From contig NZ_PIPM01000002.1 in the NCBI RefSeq assembly GCF_003987175.1, forward strand, positions 124,001-188,000: a stretch of 64,000 nt of DNA, in the 5' to 3' direction. Below the pieces are notes generated by a model. That model ran no database searches. It was not told the DNA's origin and saw only the letters and a program-made list of their open reading frames with translations. This DNA is from Aliidiomarina sanyensis (GTDB lineage Bacteria; Pseudomonadota; Gammaproteobacteria; Enterobacterales; Alteromonadaceae). The stretch's first letter is position 1. Every line of letters starts with the position of its first letter. Both the position numbers and the translations under genes were made by a program. This document shows, piece by piece, positions 62,932-64,000 of this stretch.

Positions 62932-64000
62932 TTACCCTCCTTGACCAGGCAAGGCAGCAACCTGATCACCGCAACGCAACATTTGCGCGCCGAAATAAGG
63001 GTTCAGCAGTTGGTCGTCCCGCTGCAGCCAATCGGCTCCCTGACCGCGACGCGCCATTGGACAATGCATCCGATACAGGGTATCCGTATGAAAGCCTGCT
63101 TCTGCGAGTGCAATCATTCCTTGTGAGTGAACGAAGAACAAATCGCGCGCCGCGCGAATACCACTGACATGATGACTGTGGCCTTTGCCTTCAGATACTT
63201 GTTCTTGAACTGGAGACAATGCTGAAGTCCACTGAACTGCTTCCACCTCACTATAAAATAGCTCAGCTGCTGCTTGCCATGCGCTGAAGTCGTCGCTGTG
63301 TAGGGCGTCCCACATCGCGTGATACGCATCGAACAAATTTGCCATGCTCAGGTTTTCGTCAAAGCGAATGTCTGCAACCGCGTGATCATCATGCCCAGCC
63401 TGTGCGGATGCACCATGCGCTTGGTGATCATCGCCATTCGGACCATGCCCGTGGTGTTCATGCCCCGTCGGGCCGCCACCTTGTGGCGCCATCATGCTCG
63501 GACGACCGCGCAGTTGAAGTTCACTATCAATCCGGAATGCACCGCGACTAACGATCAGCTCGCCGGCTTCAAGCCCACTTAACACTTCGTAGCGATCACC
63601 CAAGCGCCGCCCGAGCTCAACAGTTCGTGCTTCAAATTCGCCACCCTCAGGCTCCATTTGGATGTAAACCACCGCCCGCTGCCCCGTGATCAATGCTGCC
63701 GAGGTTGGGATGGTCAGTACATCATCGACATGCAGTTGAACAGTGGCGCGCGTAAACGAGCCTGGCGTAATTCCTTGACCCGGATTTTCTAGCGCAACAC
63801 GAACGGTACGAGTCCGACGATCCGCATCAATACGCGGTGCAATCGAGATAACTTCGCCCGCGTAGGTCGTACGTCCTGTACCCAGCGTAAACTCGATTTC
63901 CTGCCCCACCTGAATGGTGGCTAAATCGCGCTCGAATACTTCGAATAACGCCCAAAGCTTATTCTCATCCGCGAGTTCAAGGAGCGCATCACCGGTGTTT
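62932..64000 (-). CDS. cusB: CusB-like membrane fusion protein with C-terminal DUF3347 domain (partial)
   Basis: The gene enters from beyond base 64000; the last 355 or so residues are visible. The first part is the beta-barrel and membrane-proximal region of an HlyD/CusB adaptor (ATIQVGQEIEFTLG, RTRTVRVALENPG, IPTSAALITGQRAVVYIQ and GLEAGELIVSRGAFRIDSE). A His/Gly-rich linker (GHEHHGHGPNGDDHQAHG) follows. The tail is DUF3347-like, with MHCPMARRGQGADWLQRDD and NPYFGAQMLRCGDQV providing Cys, Met and His residues suited to Cu(I). It stops 5 bases before cusA, and its stop lies inside the cusA RBS region. The tail may capture periplasmic copper for the pump. Confidence 0.88.
   Translation of the reverse strand, partial: NTGDALLELADENKLWALFEVFERDLATIQVGQEIEFTLGTGRTTYAGEVISIAPRIDADRRTRTVRVALENPGQGITPGSFTRATVQLHVDDVLTIPTSAALITGQRAVVYIQMEPEGGEFEARTVELGRRLGDRYEVLSGLEAGELIVSRGAFRIDSELQLRGRPSMMAPQGGGPTGHEHHGHGPNGDDHQAHGASAQAGHDDHAVADIRFDENLSMANLFDAYHAMWDALHSDDFSAWQAAAELFYSEVEAVQWTSALSPVQEQVSEGKGHSHHVSGIRAARDLFFVHSQGMIALAEAGFHTDTLYRMHCPMARRGQGADWLQRDDQLLNPYFGAQMLRCGDQVAALPGQGG

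Overview
The window looks like a chromosomal segment of a marine gammaproteobacterium of the Alteromonadales, most likely the Idiomarinaceae (Idiomarina, Aliidiomarina or Pseudidiomarina). This is inferred from enterobacterial-like housekeeping proteins (Rep, RhlE, RluF, UbiK, YaeQ, DeoCAB, GlpK, PurEK) combined with an unusual wealth of exported peptidases: S41, S46, two S9 enzymes, an exported M17 and a lipoprotein-type M3. That pattern fits a protein-degrading lifestyle. No 16S or other decisive marker is present.

Layout. 1-4.2 kb: tail of an unknown gene, a small membrane ORF, an S41 peptidase and an S9-like hydrolase without its nucleophile serine. 4.2-9.4 kb: EF-hand protein, BaeSR-like two-component system behind ubiK, then rep. 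9.4-17.9 kb: GAF-GAF-GGDEF-EAL protein, cytochrome c5, dinB, S46 dipeptidyl-peptidase, purEK. 18-23.5 kb: glpK, then the nucleoside salvage operon cdd-deoC-deoA-deoB. 23.5-36.5 kb: S9 peptidase, esterase, OsmC, ibpA (heat-shock promoter and possible RNA thermometer), M17 aminopeptidase, outer-membrane protein plus mgtE, another S9 peptidase, and a Cache-PAS-GGDEF-EAL protein. 36.9-39.1 kb: tRNA-Arg(CCG) followed by a hipBA toxin-antitoxin module bounded by a 39-bp copy of part of the tRNA. 39.2-51 kb: mixed genes, including MipA/OmpV, DJ-1/PfpI, HAD, rhlE, flavin reductase, rluF, a MerR regulator divergent from a glutaredoxin-MauE membrane fusion, yaeQ and dcp.

51-64 kb, almost all on the minus strand, is a copper and redox cluster. 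It holds a CusB-like adaptor with a DUF3347 tail, a CusA-like RND pump that keeps the three Cu(I)/Ag(I) methionines, a TonB-dependent receptor, a PepSY membrane protein, a PepSY protein fused to an NqrF-like ferredoxin/FAD/NAD reductase, CopC, CopD and an exported DUF442 phosphatase. The last six genes are spaced like one operon. I read it as an outer-membrane uptake and inner-membrane reduction route coupled to copper handling, next to a copper efflux pump. This is the most system-like part of the window; the hipBA insertion and the MerR/glutaredoxin-MauE pair come next.

Limits: family calls rest on recognised motifs and remembered homologues, and no search was run. Start codons were chosen by ribosome binding site and family alignment, and several differ from the longest possible frame.
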